A DNA stretch of 64,000 bases from Enterococcus_C asini_A (GCF_031928785.1 NZ_JARQAL010000005.1); one strand, 5' to 3'. Shown: positions 49,637-58,253, counted from the first letter of the stretch. Notes: generated by a model from the letters alone, not told the origin. Made by a program: numbers and translations.

Positions 49637-51496
49637 ATGCAAAAAACAATCATGAGTCATAAAAATCAAATTGCTTTAGTTAATGGTATTTTCGTAGTTA
49701 TCGGCTTTGGTGCTCATTTTTTATTACACAATGAGCCTTTGGAGATCACCGCTTTTGTGATTGCTTCACTTTTAGGGGTCTTGCCCATTGCCATTCAGGC
49801 CTATCAAGCGTTGAAGGTTCGGGTGGTGAGTATTGATCTTTTGGTGACCATTGCTGTAATTGGGGCTTTCGCTATTCAGAATTTTGAAGAATCGGCTGTG
49901 GTGACGTTCCTCTTTTTATTTGGTGCTTATTTGGAACAACGTACATTGAATCAAACTCGCTCAGCAATTAAAGAATTGACGGAGTTGGCACCGGAAAGTG
50001 CACTTTTGCAAGTGGCAGAAGGCCAATACGAAGAAGTGGATGTGGATGAAGTTGAAGAAGGGGATGTACTTTTAGTCAAAACCGGAGCCAAGGTGCCGGT
50101 GGACGGTCATGTTCTCAGCGGGGAAGGTCATATCAATGAAGCCAGCATCACCGGTGAGTCCCTACCTGTGACCAAAAAAGTAGGAAGCAATGTCTTTGCT
50201 GGTTCGATTTTAGAAAATGGCACGTTGCAAATTCAAGCAGACAAAGTAGGAGAAGATACTACCTTTGGCAAAATTATCGAATTGGTAGAAGAAGCCCAAG
50301 ATTCTAAATCAGAAGCAGAGCGGTTAATTGATCGTTTTGCCAAGTATTACACGCCGATTGTCTTATTGCTAGCCTTTGTGGTCTGGGCTGTTACGGGTAA
50401 CTTGGAACTGGCGATTACAATTTTAGTTTTAGGCTGTCCTGGTGCGTTAGTGATTGGCGTTCCCGTATCCAATGTTTCTGGGATTGGTAATGGTGCACGT
50501 CACGGGATTTTACTAAAAGGGAGTGAAGTCATCAATCGCTTCAGTCAAGTAGATACCATGGTTTTTGACAAAACCGGCACGTTAACTGTGGGCAATCCGG
50601 AAGTGGCAGATCGTCGCTTTTATGGCAATCAGGAAGAAGCGCAAGTTCGTGCTTATCTGGGCAGTCTGGAAGCCGAGTCGGATCATCCTTTAGCCAAAGC
50701 CGTTTTAAACCATCTGGGTACTTTTGAAAAATTGCCAGTAACGGAGACAAAAGTTGTGAAAGGAGGAGGGGTGACCGCTGTAATAGAAGGCAAAACAGTG
50801 GCAGTAGGCAATCTCTCTCTTATGAAACAATCGGGTGTCCAGTTAACAAAGGAAATGTTACAAGATGCCAAAAACTTTGAAGCAAAAGGAAATTCCTTGG
50901 TGGCAGTATCTGTGGCCGATGAACTTCAGCTTCTTTTAGGAATTCGGGATCAGTTGCGCCCGGGAGTGAAACAAGTTTTGCAACAATTGAAAAACTTGGG
51001 AGTGCAAAACCTAGTGTTGCTTTCTGGAGACAATCAAGGAACCGTGGATTTAGTCGCCAAAGAATTAGGCTTAACCGAAGCTCGCGGGAATATGTTGCCC
51101 GAAGACAAGTCAGCTTATATTGGCAATTTACAAGAAAAAGGTCAAACCGTAGCCTTTGTGGGAGATGGCGTTAACGACAGTCCTTCTCTCGCTTTAGCTG
51201 ATATCGGAATCGCCATGGGTGGTGGAACCGATGTAGCCATTGAAACGTCTGATGTAGTCTTAATGAACTCAGATTTTGCTCGTTTGCCTCACGCGTTAGG
51301 CTTGACCAAAGCCACCGCACGTAATATGAAAGAAAATATTGGGATTGCCATTGGAGTGGTTCTAGTATTATTAGCCAGTTTAATTTTCAGTTCTTGGATG
51401 AATATGACCATTGGCATGTTTGTTCACGAAGGCAGTATTTTAGTGGTGATTTTAAATGGCATGCGCCTATTGCGATACAAAGTCAAAGAAAGTTGA
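49637..51496 (+). CDS. P1B-type heavy-metal ATPase with a CPG motif
   Basis: 619 residues. Two N-terminal spans lead into VRVVSIDLLVTIAVIGAFA; TGES is in the actuator, the phosphorylation site is DKTGTLT, and GDGVNDSPSLALADIGIAMG is the hinge. The C-terminal HEGSILVVILNGMRLL is of the Zn/Cd-type. The transmembrane metal site reads CPGALVIG rather than CPC, so only one cysteine remains. There is no N-terminal HMA domain; a free HMA-like protein is encoded at 51917. Metal not certain. It is probably controlled by FLP and is the first gene of the cluster. GAGGAGGAG precedes the ATG. Confidence 0.9.
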   Translation: MQKTIMSHKNQIALVNGIFVVIGFGAHFLLHNEPLEITAFVIASLLGVLPIAIQAYQALKVRVVSIDLLVTIAVIGAFAIQNFEESAVVTFLFLFGAYLEQRTLNQTRSAIKELTELAPESALLQVAEGQYEEVDVDEVEEGDVLLVKTGAKVPVDGHVLSGEGHINEASITGESLPVTKKVGSNVFAGSILENGTLQIQADKVGEDTTFGKIIELVEEAQDSKSEAERLIDRFAKYYTPIVLLLAFVVWAVTGNLELAITILVLGCPGALVIGVPVSNVSGIGNGARHGILLKGSEVINRFSQVDTMVFDKTGTLTVGNPEVADRRFYGNQEEAQVRAYLGSLEAESDHPLAKAVLNHLGTFEKLPVTETKVVKGGGVTAVIEGKTVAVGNLSLMKQSGVQLTKEMLQDAKNFEAKGNSLVAVSVADELQLLLGIRDQLRPGVKQVLQQLKNLGVQNLVLLSGDNQGTVDLVAKELGLTEARGNMLPEDKSAYIGNLQEKGQTVAFVGDGVNDSPSLALADIGIAMGGGTDVAIETSDVVLMNSDFARLPHALGLTKATARNMKENIGIAIGVVLVLLASLIFSSWMNMTIGMFVHEGSILVVILNGMRLLRYKVKES

Positions 51497-51501
51497 AAAA
51501 C

Positions 51502-51543
51502 TTGATTACTGTCAATTATTTTTCCAAGTAACACCCCTATACT
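51502..51543 (+). promoter_or_regulatory. Second FLP/FNR-type box and -10
   Basis: TTGATTACTGTCAA (51502-51515) and TATACT (51538-51543) repeat the layout at 49569 with exactly the same 36-base offset. It drives 51616-52858. Confidence 0.75.
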
Positions 51544-51615
51544 AAAAATGTAGCAAGGAGTTGGATTATTAACAGGAAGAATGCAACTTCTGAATAAAAG
51601 AAAGAGGGAATCATC

Positions 51616-51903
51616 ATGTCAGCAGTAACTTATTTAAATGAAAATGCCGAAACCTTAGCACTATACACCACGGCCATCACCAGAGCTCATGGGAAACACC
51701 ATCCAGAAGTGTTTGACGTAAAGAAAATTTACACGCAAATGACGGATAAAATCGCTACTCAAGGAAGCCAGGCAGATTTGAATTCAGACTTTGATCAATT
51801 ACGGCAAGTGACCAAAAGTTATGCCATCCCTAGTGACGCTTGCCCTACCATGACAGCAACCTACGAAATGCTGGCCCAAGCGGATCAATTGAATCAACAA
51901 TAA
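51616..51903 (+). CDS. Small helical protein of the FLP cluster
   Basis: 95 residues. AVTYLNENAETLALYTTAITRAHGKHHPEVFDVKKIY has a HGKHHPE stretch (three His, one Glu), which could bind metal, and a Cys in SDACPTMTATYEMLAQ. The length is small and helical, and I do not recognise a defined family name. The neighbours are a metal ATPase, an HMA-like protein and a redox-sensing regulator, so a role in metal handling or redox is likely but inferred. AAGAGGGAATCATC precedes the ATG. Confidence 0.7.
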   Translation: MSAVTYLNENAETLALYTTAITRAHGKHHPEVFDVKKIYTQMTDKIATQGSQADLNSDFDQLRQVTKSYAIPSDACPTMTATYEMLAQADQLNQQ

Positions 51904-51916
51904 GGAGGAAATAATC

Positions 51917-52153
51917 ATGGAAAAAGCAATTTTAACGTTAGAAACCTTAGCTTGCCCAACCTGTATGCAAAAGATCGAAAGTGGCGTCAAACGCATGAAG
52001 GGCGTGGAGAGTGACAGTGTGAAAGTCCTCTTTAACGCAAGCAAATTAAAAGCCAACTTTAACAGTGAAGAAACCAGCTTGGCGGCGATTCAAAAAACGG
52101 TGGAAGACCTTGGCTACCCTGTTTTAAAAGCTGTTGAAAAAGCAGTTTCCTAA
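51917..52153 (+). CDS. Free heavy-metal-associated (HMA) domain protein
   Basis: 78 residues. ILTLETLACPTCMQKIESGVKRMKGV holds the CxxC metal site in the usual ferredoxin-like beta-alpha-beta-beta-alpha-beta fold, ending ALKAVEKAV. It resembles the N-terminal metal-binding domains normally fused to P1B ATPases and could deliver metal to the CPG ATPase at 49637, which lacks one. AAGGAGGAA is its ribosome site, 13 bases after the previous stop. Confidence 0.9.
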   Translation: MEKAILTLETLACPTCMQKIESGVKRMKGVESDSVKVLFNASKLKANFNSEETSLAAIQKTVEDLGYPVLKAVEKAVS

Positions 52154-52198
52154 CTCTTTTTGGGAAATGGTGGTAGGATAATGTTGGGGGTGAAGATT

Positions 52199-52858
52199 GT
52201 GCCAGAAGAACATTTATGCGTTTCTTTAGTTCCTTTGTTCAATCATTTGGATTTAGAAGATCAAAAAAAGGTCAACGCTTTGACCCATCATCGGGTGCTG
52301 GCCAAAGGAGAACAAGCTTTTTCCCCTGAAGGCGAGGCTCAGTTGGTCATTGTGGCGCGAGGCAATTTGAAAGTTTACCAACTTTCTACAAGTGGCAAAG
52401 AGCAGCTCTTGCGCATTGTGGAACCTGGAGGCTATGAAGGGGAAAATCAGCTTTTTGGTGCAGCCAATACCGCAAGTTTTGGTGAGGCTTTGGTTCCCAG
52501 CGAAGTCTGTGTTTTGCGGCAAGCTGATTTTACCAAACTTTTGGAAGAGTATCCTAAAATTGCTTTGAAACTGTTGAAAATCAATGCAGAGAAAACCTTA
52601 CGCATGGAACAACAAGCCCAATTTTTGGTGATGGAAAAAGTGGAGGAACGATTAGCCGCATACTTGCTGGATTTGAGCGTAGTTGCTGAAAGTCCGCAGA
52701 TCACTTTACCTATGAAGATGAAAGAACTGGCGGCCTTTTTAGGTACCACCCCAGAAACCCTTTCTCGAAAATTTAAGCTATTGGAAGATCAAAGCTTAAT
52801 CCGTCGCGATAAAAAACAAATTACCGTTTTAGATCAAGAGGGATTAGAAGATATTTAG
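52199..52858 (+). CDS. flp: FLP, Crp/Fnr-family redox-sensing regulator
   Basis: 219 residues: an N-terminal cyclic-nucleotide-fold domain without FNR iron-sulfur cysteines and a C-terminal HTH (MKELAAFLGTTPETLSRKFKLLEDQSLI, ~175-200). Cys7 (EEHLCVSLVPLFNHL) and Cys104 (SEVCVLRQADF) are 97 residues apart, the same spacing as the Cys5/Cys102 disulfide of the Lactobacillus casei FLP, so a thiol switch is likely. It is the last gene of the transcript from the second box, so it probably regulates itself. GTG at 52199 follows GGGGGTGAAG. Confidence 0.87.
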   Translation: MPEEHLCVSLVPLFNHLDLEDQKKVNALTHHRVLAKGEQAFSPEGEAQLVIVARGNLKVYQLSTSGKEQLLRIVEPGGYEGENQLFGAANTASFGEALVPSEVCVLRQADFTKLLEEYPKIALKLLKINAEKTLRMEQQAQFLVMEKVEERLAAYLLDLSVVAESPQITLPMKMKELAAFLGTTPETLSRKFKLLEDQSLIRRDKKQITVLDQEGLEDI

Positions 52859-52861
52859 CAC

Positions 52862-52892
52862 AAAAGGCCGGACATTTTGTCTGGCTTTTTGT
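52862..52892 (+). terminator. Terminator of the flp operon
   Basis: AAAGGCCGGACA and TGTCTGGCTTTTT arms around a 3-base loop. Confidence 0.78.
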
Positions 52893-53381
52893 GGTGCTGG
52901 ATAAGTCGCTAGTTTTAAGAAAACGAAACTGTTAAAGGTTTTTATTCCATGCCAGTTTAGCGACAGCCTAGTTTCGACTCAGGACGCTAATTTGTCTATG
53001 GTGGGCTGTTCTCTTTACTTTTCATTTATTATTTCTTTACTCTTTAACCTTTTTCCCATCACAAAATCTTCAAATTTCTTGGCTATTCTATATACATACC
53101 AACAAACACCCCTAACACTTTTTCATTTTCTCCTCCCTCTCGTCGCCTGACCAGCGGCGAGTTTTTTGTTGTCAGTGATTAGTAGCAATCAATGGGTTTA
53201 AAATTAATTGAGTTTTTTTCTCATTTGTAAACTAGTGAGAAAGGAGCTTTTTAAACGGTCTTTTTTATCAGAGAGTATTCGTATTTCAATGAAAGAAAGT
53301 GGAAGTTGTTGCTTTTTGAGAAAAAATTTTTTTACTGACTGATTTAAGTTGCTTTTTTGCTTGTGTGAGAGTGCACTTTCC
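52893..53381. other. Intergenic region between flp and ahpC
   Basis: About 500 bases with no credible protein gene. CGAAACT near 52922 pairs with AGTTTCG near 52970, and the segment 53097-53170 is a sRNA candidate. The rest shows nothing I can name. Confidence 0.45.
53097..53170 (+). ncRNA. Candidate small RNA with CU-rich anti-SD segment
   Basis: CTCGTCGC and GCGGCGAG (eight pairs, one T.G) with a 7-base loop and TTTTTT form a terminator at 53139-53167 with no protein gene upstream. Before it lies an unstructured TTTTCTCCTCCCTCT stretch, complementary to ribosome-binding sites. A weak TATACA (53091-53096) could be its -10. The layout is that of csRNA-like sRNAs that base-pair with start sites. 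Confidence 0.45.
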
Positions 53382-53419
53382 TTTACAGTGCAATCGGTTT
53401 TATTTTATAATCACTTTAA
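53382..53419 (+). promoter_or_regulatory. ahpCF promoter with PerR-like box
   Basis: TTTACA (53382-53387), an 18-base spacer and TATAAT (53406-53411). TTATAATCACTTTAA (53405-53419) overlaps the -10 and is near the PerR consensus TTATAAT-N-ATTATAA with two mismatches. A CTTTAAT / ATTAAAG inverted repeat follows. Confidence 0.55.
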
Positions 53420-53504
53420 TTAATTAGCGGATTTTCCGGTGATTAAAGGATTTCATTTTCAATTATAAGAGTTTATTCTCAATAGGAAGCGGAGGAGTAG
53501 TAGT

Positions 53505-54068
53505 ATGTCATTAATCGGTAAAGAAGTGGAAGCATTTCAAGCTCATGCCTACCATGTAGGAGAATTTATTGAGGTTTCAGAAGAAAATTTCAAGGGGAAA
53601 TGGAGCATCTTATGTTTTTATCCTGCTGATTTTACTTTTGTCTGTCCAACAGAATTAGAAGACTTGCAAGAACAATACGCAGAATTGAAACAATTAGGCG
53701 TAGAAGTGTATTCTTGCTCTACAGATACCCACTTTACCCATAAAGCATGGCATGAAACTTCTGACGCCATTGGAAAAATCGAATACATCATGATTGGCGA
53801 CCCAAATCACAGCATTGCGCGAAACTTTGATGTTTTGGATGAAGAAGCCGGTGCCGCACAACGGGGTACATTTATCATCGATCCGGATGGCGTGGTACAA
53901 GCAATGGAAATCAATGCTGACGGTATCGGTCGAGATGCTAGTGTCTTGATTGATAAAATTAAAGCGGGGCAATATGTACGCAGTCATCCTGGAGAAGTTT
54001 GTCCTGCTAAATGGAAAGAAGACGGTCAGACGTTGAAACCTAGCTTTGATCTTGTGGGCAAAATCTAA
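53505..54068 (+). CDS. ahpC: Alkyl hydroperoxide reductase subunit C (peroxiredoxin)
   Basis: 187 residues. ADFTFVCPTELEDLQEQYAEL has the peroxidatic Cys47, and GEVCPAKW holds the resolving Cys166. It reduces hydrogen peroxide and organic peroxides as a decamer, recycled by AhpF. Strong GGAGGAGT site. AhpF follows after 9 bases. Confidence 0.97.
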   Translation: MSLIGKEVEAFQAHAYHVGEFIEVSEENFKGKWSILCFYPADFTFVCPTELEDLQEQYAELKQLGVEVYSCSTDTHFTHKAWHETSDAIGKIEYIMIGDPNHSIARNFDVLDEEAGAAQRGTFIIDPDGVVQAMEINADGIGRDASVLIDKIKAGQYVRSHPGEVCPAKWKEDGQTLKPSFDLVGKI

Positions 54069-54077
54069 GGAGAAATT

Positions 54078-55604
54078 ATGTTAGATAACGAAACGAAAGC
54101 ACAATTAGCGCAATATTTAGAGTTATTGGAAGGCGATGTCCAATTTTTAGCCAGTCTAGGTACGGATGAAAATTCTAAAAAGACTGCTGAGTTCTTAAAT
54201 GAAGTGGCGGCAATGAGCGATAAAATTACCTTGGAAACCGCAAGTTTGCCTCGTACACCAAGTTTTGAAATCAATCCTGTAGGCGGTAAAAGTGGCATTA
54301 CTTTTGCCGGGCTACCTTTAGGTCATGAGTTTACTTCCTTTATTTTGGCCTTGCTACAAGTAGCGGGACGTCCGCCGAAGATTGATCCAGAAGTGGCCAA
54401 CCAAATTAAAGCCATTGATCGCCCGTTGCATTTTGAGACTTATGTCAGCTTGACTTGTCATAATTGTCCAGATGTCGTGCAAGCTTTGAATATCATGTCA
54501 GTATTGAATCCTTTAATCAGCCATACGATGATTGAAGGAGGAATGTACCAAGAAGAAGTGGAAGCCAAAAATGTCATGGCAGTGCCGACTGTTTTTCTAG
54601 CTGGTGAAGAATTTGCCAGTGGACGCATGACGATTGAACAATTGGTAGAAAAAGTTGCAGGACCAATGGATACGGCAGCGTTGGCTGATAAAGATATTTT
54701 TGATGTCTTAGTAGTAGGGGGCGGACCTGCAGGAGCAAGTAGCGCCATTTACGCAGCTCGTAAGGGGATTAACACCGGAATGGTAGTAGAAACCTTTGGC
54801 GGACAAGTTCTTGAAACCTTAGGCATTGAAAATATGATTGGCACACCTTATACAGAAGGTCCACAGCTCATGGCTCAAGTAGAAGAACATGTGAAAAAAT
54901 ATCCAGTGGACTTGATGAAAGGACAACGGGCCAAAGCCATTCGCAAAACGGATTTAATCGAAGTCGAATTAGAAAATGGCGTGACTTTGAAATCTCGTAC
55001 GGCAATTTTGTCTACCGGGGCTCGCTGGCGGGCAATCAACGTTCCAGGAGAAAAAGAATTCAAGAACAAAGGGATTGCGTATTGTCCCCACTGTGATGGC
55101 CCATTGTTTGCCGGTAAAGATTTAGCGGTAATCGGTGGCGGCAATTCTGGGATTGAAGCGGCCATTGATTTGGCCACTATCGCTAAGCATGTCTATGTTT
55201 TAGAATTTTTGCCAGAATTAAAAGCTGACCAAGTTCTTCAAGACAAACTCGCTACATTGAAGAATGTGACGGTAATTACCAATGCCCAAACTGATGAAAT
55301 CACCGGACGCGACCATGTAGAAGCTTTACGCTACACCGATCGGGTTACCAATGAAAGTCACACATTAAATCTACAAGGTGTCTTTATCTTAATCGGCTTG
55401 ATGCCAAATACAGAATGGTTACCTGAAGAAATCGCGAAAAACAATCGTGGTGAAATCATAGTAGACGGCCACGGCGCAACAAATGTACCAGGAATTTTTG
55501 CCGCCGGGGATTGTACCGATAGTGCCTATAAACAAATTATTATCTCCATGGGTTCCGGGGCCACGGCCGCATTAGGCGCCTTTGATTATTTGATTCGCTC
55601 TTAA
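54078..55604 (+). CDS. ahpF: Alkyl hydroperoxide reductase subunit F
   Basis: 508 residues, near the usual 510-520. The N-terminal thioredoxin-like domain has CHNCPD (~130), which passes electrons to AhpC. The thioredoxin-reductase-like part has VVGGGPAGASSAIYAARKG (FAD), CPHCDGPL (redox CxxC, ~337) and GIFAAGDCTDSAYKQIIIS. It reduces AhpC with NADH. Cotranscribed with ahpC. Confidence 0.97.
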   Translation: MLDNETKAQLAQYLELLEGDVQFLASLGTDENSKKTAEFLNEVAAMSDKITLETASLPRTPSFEINPVGGKSGITFAGLPLGHEFTSFILALLQVAGRPPKIDPEVANQIKAIDRPLHFETYVSLTCHNCPDVVQALNIMSVLNPLISHTMIEGGMYQEEVEAKNVMAVPTVFLAGEEFASGRMTIEQLVEKVAGPMDTAALADKDIFDVLVVGGGPAGASSAIYAARKGINTGMVVETFGGQVLETLGIENMIGTPYTEGPQLMAQVEEHVKKYPVDLMKGQRAKAIRKTDLIEVELENGVTLKSRTAILSTGARWRAINVPGEKEFKNKGIAYCPHCDGPLFAGKDLAVIGGGNSGIEAAIDLATIAKHVYVLEFLPELKADQVLQDKLATLKNVTVITNAQTDEITGRDHVEALRYTDRVTNESHTLNLQGVFILIGLMPNTEWLPEEIAKNNRGEIIVDGHGATNVPGIFAAGDCTDSAYKQIIISMGSGATAALGAFDYLIRS

Positions 55605-55610
55605 TAGTAG

Positions 55611-55637
55611 AAAAAGGTCCTTTAGGGGGCCTTTTTT
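55611..55637 (+). terminator. Terminator of ahpCF
   Basis: GGTCC and GGGCC arms with a T-run after; stem is short but GC-rich. Confidence 0.7.
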
Positions 55638-55769
55638 CTTTGGAAAGCAAAAGATCATCGGGCTACTTGCTTACTTTAAAAGTTAAAAAAGAGTTAGCAA
55701 CTGATGGAAAACTTGTGTTTCTTAGGGGAAAGTCTTATGGTCAATTTAAGCAAATAAGAGGTGATAGAG

Positions 55770-56222
55770 ATGGATTTATTTCAAAAATTAGGCGAAGGTG
55801 CTGGTTCTTTGGCAGGAGGTGTCATGGGTGGTGCCTTGAACTTTGCCGGAGAATTGACCCAAGCTAAGGTCTTGCAAGAAGCTGGTTCAGAAGTTTTTGC
55901 GGGAAATAAAAAAGCTGGAAAGTATGCTGGACAAACCTTGGATGGGGTGATTGACGGCGGAATTGGCTTGATTAAAAGAGATCGTCAAAAAATGCAACAG
56001 GGAAAAGCTAAGCTGGCAGAAGTCCTTCAGATGAGCACTGAGGGGATTATCGATAGTGTTGATTTTGCCCAAGAACAAATCACCGAAGCTTACGAAGGGG
56101 GCAAAGAAATGGATGGCGCCCGCTTGGCAAAAGTGGCTCGGAATACAGGAAAAGCATTGTTGGTTTCTGGGGCAGTTTTCAGTGTCTTTCAAGTTGGCAA
56201 AGGGCTAAAAATTAAAGTTTAA
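55770..56222 (+). CDS. Unrecognised 150-residue glycine-zipper-like protein
   Basis: I do not recognise a family. EGAGSLAGGVMGGALNFAGELT at the N-terminus and LDGVIDGGIGLI resemble glycine-zipper segments that can associate with or insert in membranes; KALLVSGAVFSVFQVGKG forms a hydrophobic C-terminus. The rest is charged and helical (RQKMQQGKAKLAEVLQ). I use the ATG at 55770, 6 bases after GAGGTGAT; the GTG at 55761 is part of that site. Monocistronic with its own terminator. Confidence 0.75.
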   Translation: MDLFQKLGEGAGSLAGGVMGGALNFAGELTQAKVLQEAGSEVFAGNKKAGKYAGQTLDGVIDGGIGLIKRDRQKMQQGKAKLAEVLQMSTEGIIDSVDFAQEQITEAYEGGKEMDGARLAKVARNTGKALLVSGAVFSVFQVGKGLKIKV

Positions 56223-56228
56223 TAATCA

Positions 56229-56279
56229 AAAAAAGACCTGTGAGAGTGGGGAAAATTGCTACTCTCACAGGTCTTTTAG
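56229..56279. terminator. Bidirectional terminator after 56222
   Basis: AAAAGACCTGTGAGAGT and ACTCTCACAGGTCTTTT, 17 perfect pairs around a 14-base loop. It also ends the convergent acyltransferase and overlaps its last codon. Confidence 0.9.
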
Positions 56280-57277
56280 TTGTTTTTTGGTGGCATGACA
56301 AAATTTGTGATACTGTCTAAAACTTGTGTTAGTCTCTTGGTGACAATATCGCGGCTCAGCAACCATAAAATTCCCAGACTTCCAATAAAGAGTAAAGCAT
56401 AGTGAATCAATGGATTGGCAATTTTTTCTGTAAATTCGACTAAAGGTGCCACGAGGTAGACATGGAGCAAATAAACAGCTAAGGTTTTTTGCCCCCAAGA
56501 AGTATAGAAGTGATGCTTGCCAGTGGCTAAAGTTAAAAAGACAAAGATAAAGGCAAAACTTAAAGCATAAAAATACAAATCTGCCGGCAAAGTCTGCCAC
56601 AATGGCAAGTCCATTAAAGCGTAAGCCCGATCTCCCCAGAGAATCTCTGCCGGTAAGTCAAGTTTAACCCACAATGCGGCAGTAACCAGTCCTAAAAGTA
56701 CCACCCCAACGCTAATCAGTTTACGATAAGGCCAGTGGCGAATCTTTTCAATGTGAGCCGGAGTGCAAAAATAACCGGCTAAAAAGAAAGGTAAAAAGCC
56801 AAAGGTTCGGGCCATGGCCATATAAGTGCCGAACTCCGTTAAAAAACCGGAAAGGGCGCCTACTATGAGACTCACAATAAAGATGTGGCGGATTTTAACC
56901 AAATCGGGCAATAACAAGCGCCAGCCAAACATGCAGTAAAGATACCAAAGGGTCCAACCGGGATTTAAAATCAAGATTTGATCGATTTTGCCAATGGCGA
57001 GCATGATGATACTTAAAATCAAATTTAACAAGAGATATGGCAAAAGAAACTGGCGTACCGCTTGTTCTCGACCTCTTTGAAGATTTTTGGAAAAGTAGCC
57101 GGAGATAAAGATAAACACCGGCATATGAAAAAAATAAATGAAGACATACAAAAATTGTGCCGGCGGAAAGCTTAAGCGAAAATATTCTAAAGCATGTCCG
57201 AAGACCACTAAGAAAATTAACAAGCCTCGCATATTATCGAAGGCTAAATCACGACTTTGTTTTGAAATAATAGACAC
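56276..57277 (-). CDS. Acyltransferase 3 family membrane protein
   Basis: About 333 residues with roughly ten spans. RDLAFDNMRGLLIFLVVFGHALEYFR has the conserved His of the family and NPGWTLWYLYCMFGWRLL the second signature. These enzymes O-acetylate or otherwise acylate surface glycans and peptidoglycan or membrane lipids. The start is unclear: GTG at 57277 gives the usual length, but no good ribosome site precedes it, and the frame stays open to 57394. The gene diverges from the esterase at 57365. Confidence 0.82.
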   Translation of the reverse strand: MSIISKQSRDLAFDNMRGLLIFLVVFGHALEYFRLSFPPAQFLYVFIYFFHMPVFIFISGYFSKNLQRGREQAVRQFLLPYLLLNLILSIIMLAIGKIDQILILNPGWTLWYLYCMFGWRLLLPDLVKIRHIFIVSLIVGALSGFLTEFGTYMAMARTFGFLPFFLAGYFCTPAHIEKIRHWPYRKLISVGVVLLGLVTAALWVKLDLPAEILWGDRAYALMDLPLWQTLPADLYFYALSFAFIFVFLTLATGKHHFYTSWGQKTLAVYLLHVYLVAPLVEFTEKIANPLIHYALLFIGSLGILWLLSRDIVTKRLTQVLDSITNFVMPPKNN

Positions 57278-57364
57278 TTCCAGTTCAAGTAAGGTATGCT
57301 TGGCATAATAGATAAAACCATCATACCATGTTTTATTAAGAATAAAATAGGGAGGACTGAGCAG

Positions 57365-58237
57365 ATGCGTTTTTCGGCAAATTTTGTCAAACAAGTTTTT
57401 AAAGTAATCAATATGAAAAAAATCGTGGGTGCAAATATGGTCACTCCTCCTAAACGGCGAGAAATTACGCTACGCCAGTTAAAGCGCAGTGATTTACCTC
57501 AACGAAAAGAGATGATTGAAGACTCGCCACTGATCACTCTCTTTCCGGAACATCCCACTAACCGGCATGTTTTTTATCTCCACGGTGGAGGTTATGCTTT
57601 GGAAGCCTCTCCTTTTCATAAAGAGATTCAGGCGGGAATGGTGGCCACAGGATTAAAAGTCAGTTATTTTGATTATCCGCTGGCTCCGGAAAATACAGCA
57701 GAAATTACTTTAAGCCGAACCTTGGCGGCATTTTCTCGCTTGAGTTTTTTGTATCCAGATGACCGCTTTTACTTTTTTGGAGATTCTGCTGGTGGCGGCT
57801 TAGCTTTAAGCGTGGCCCAACAGCTAAAAGCGATGGATCATCCTCATCGCCCATTAAAACTAGCCTTGGTTTCTCCTTGGTTGGATTTGACTTTGGAAGA
57901 TCCCCGGGTGGCGTTATTACAAGCACAAGATGTATTATTGGAACGCAATCGCCTAAAAGAAGCGGCGAAAAATTATGCGGGGAATTTGTCTTTAACAGAT
58001 CCTAGAGTGTCTCCTTTATTCGGTGATTTAAGTTATTTAGGGGAACTTTTTGTGATCAGTGGTACGGCGGATATTTTGCATCCAGATGTTTTGCGCTTGA
58101 AAGATTTGGTAGAGCAAACAAGCGGTACCCATCTGATTTTGGAATCAGTGGCGGGGATGATGCATGATTTTGTGGTTTATCCTTTAAAAGAATCCGAACC
58201 TTATCGCAATCAGATTCATGAGTTTTATTGGCAATAA
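57365..58237 (+). CDS. Alpha/beta-hydrolase, hormone-sensitive-lipase-type esterase
   Basis: 290 residues. HVFYLHGGGYALEASPFHKEI supplies the HGGG oxyanion hole, FFGDSAGGGLALSVA the nucleophile elbow GDSAG, and the aspartate and histidine of the triad lie near ISGTADILHPD and MMHDFVVYPL. Esterases of this family cleave short acyl or carboxyl esters. Start is ATG at 57365 with GGGAGGA, not the ATG at 57296. It is 16 bases from a patatin gene. Confidence 0.92.
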   Translation: MRFSANFVKQVFKVINMKKIVGANMVTPPKRREITLRQLKRSDLPQRKEMIEDSPLITLFPEHPTNRHVFYLHGGGYALEASPFHKEIQAGMVATGLKVSYFDYPLAPENTAEITLSRTLAAFSRLSFLYPDDRFYFFGDSAGGGLALSVAQQLKAMDHPHRPLKLALVSPWLDLTLEDPRVALLQAQDVLLERNRLKEAAKNYAGNLSLTDPRVSPLFGDLSYLGELFVISGTADILHPDVLRLKDLVEQTSGTHLILESVAGMMHDFVVYPLKESEPYRNQIHEFYWQ

Positions 58238-58253
58238 ATAAAGGAGTTGCACG

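Noticed and set aside
55640..55867. A 75-codon frame before and into the 55770 gene
   Set aside because: It overlaps the better-supported gene in another frame and has no good ribosome site.
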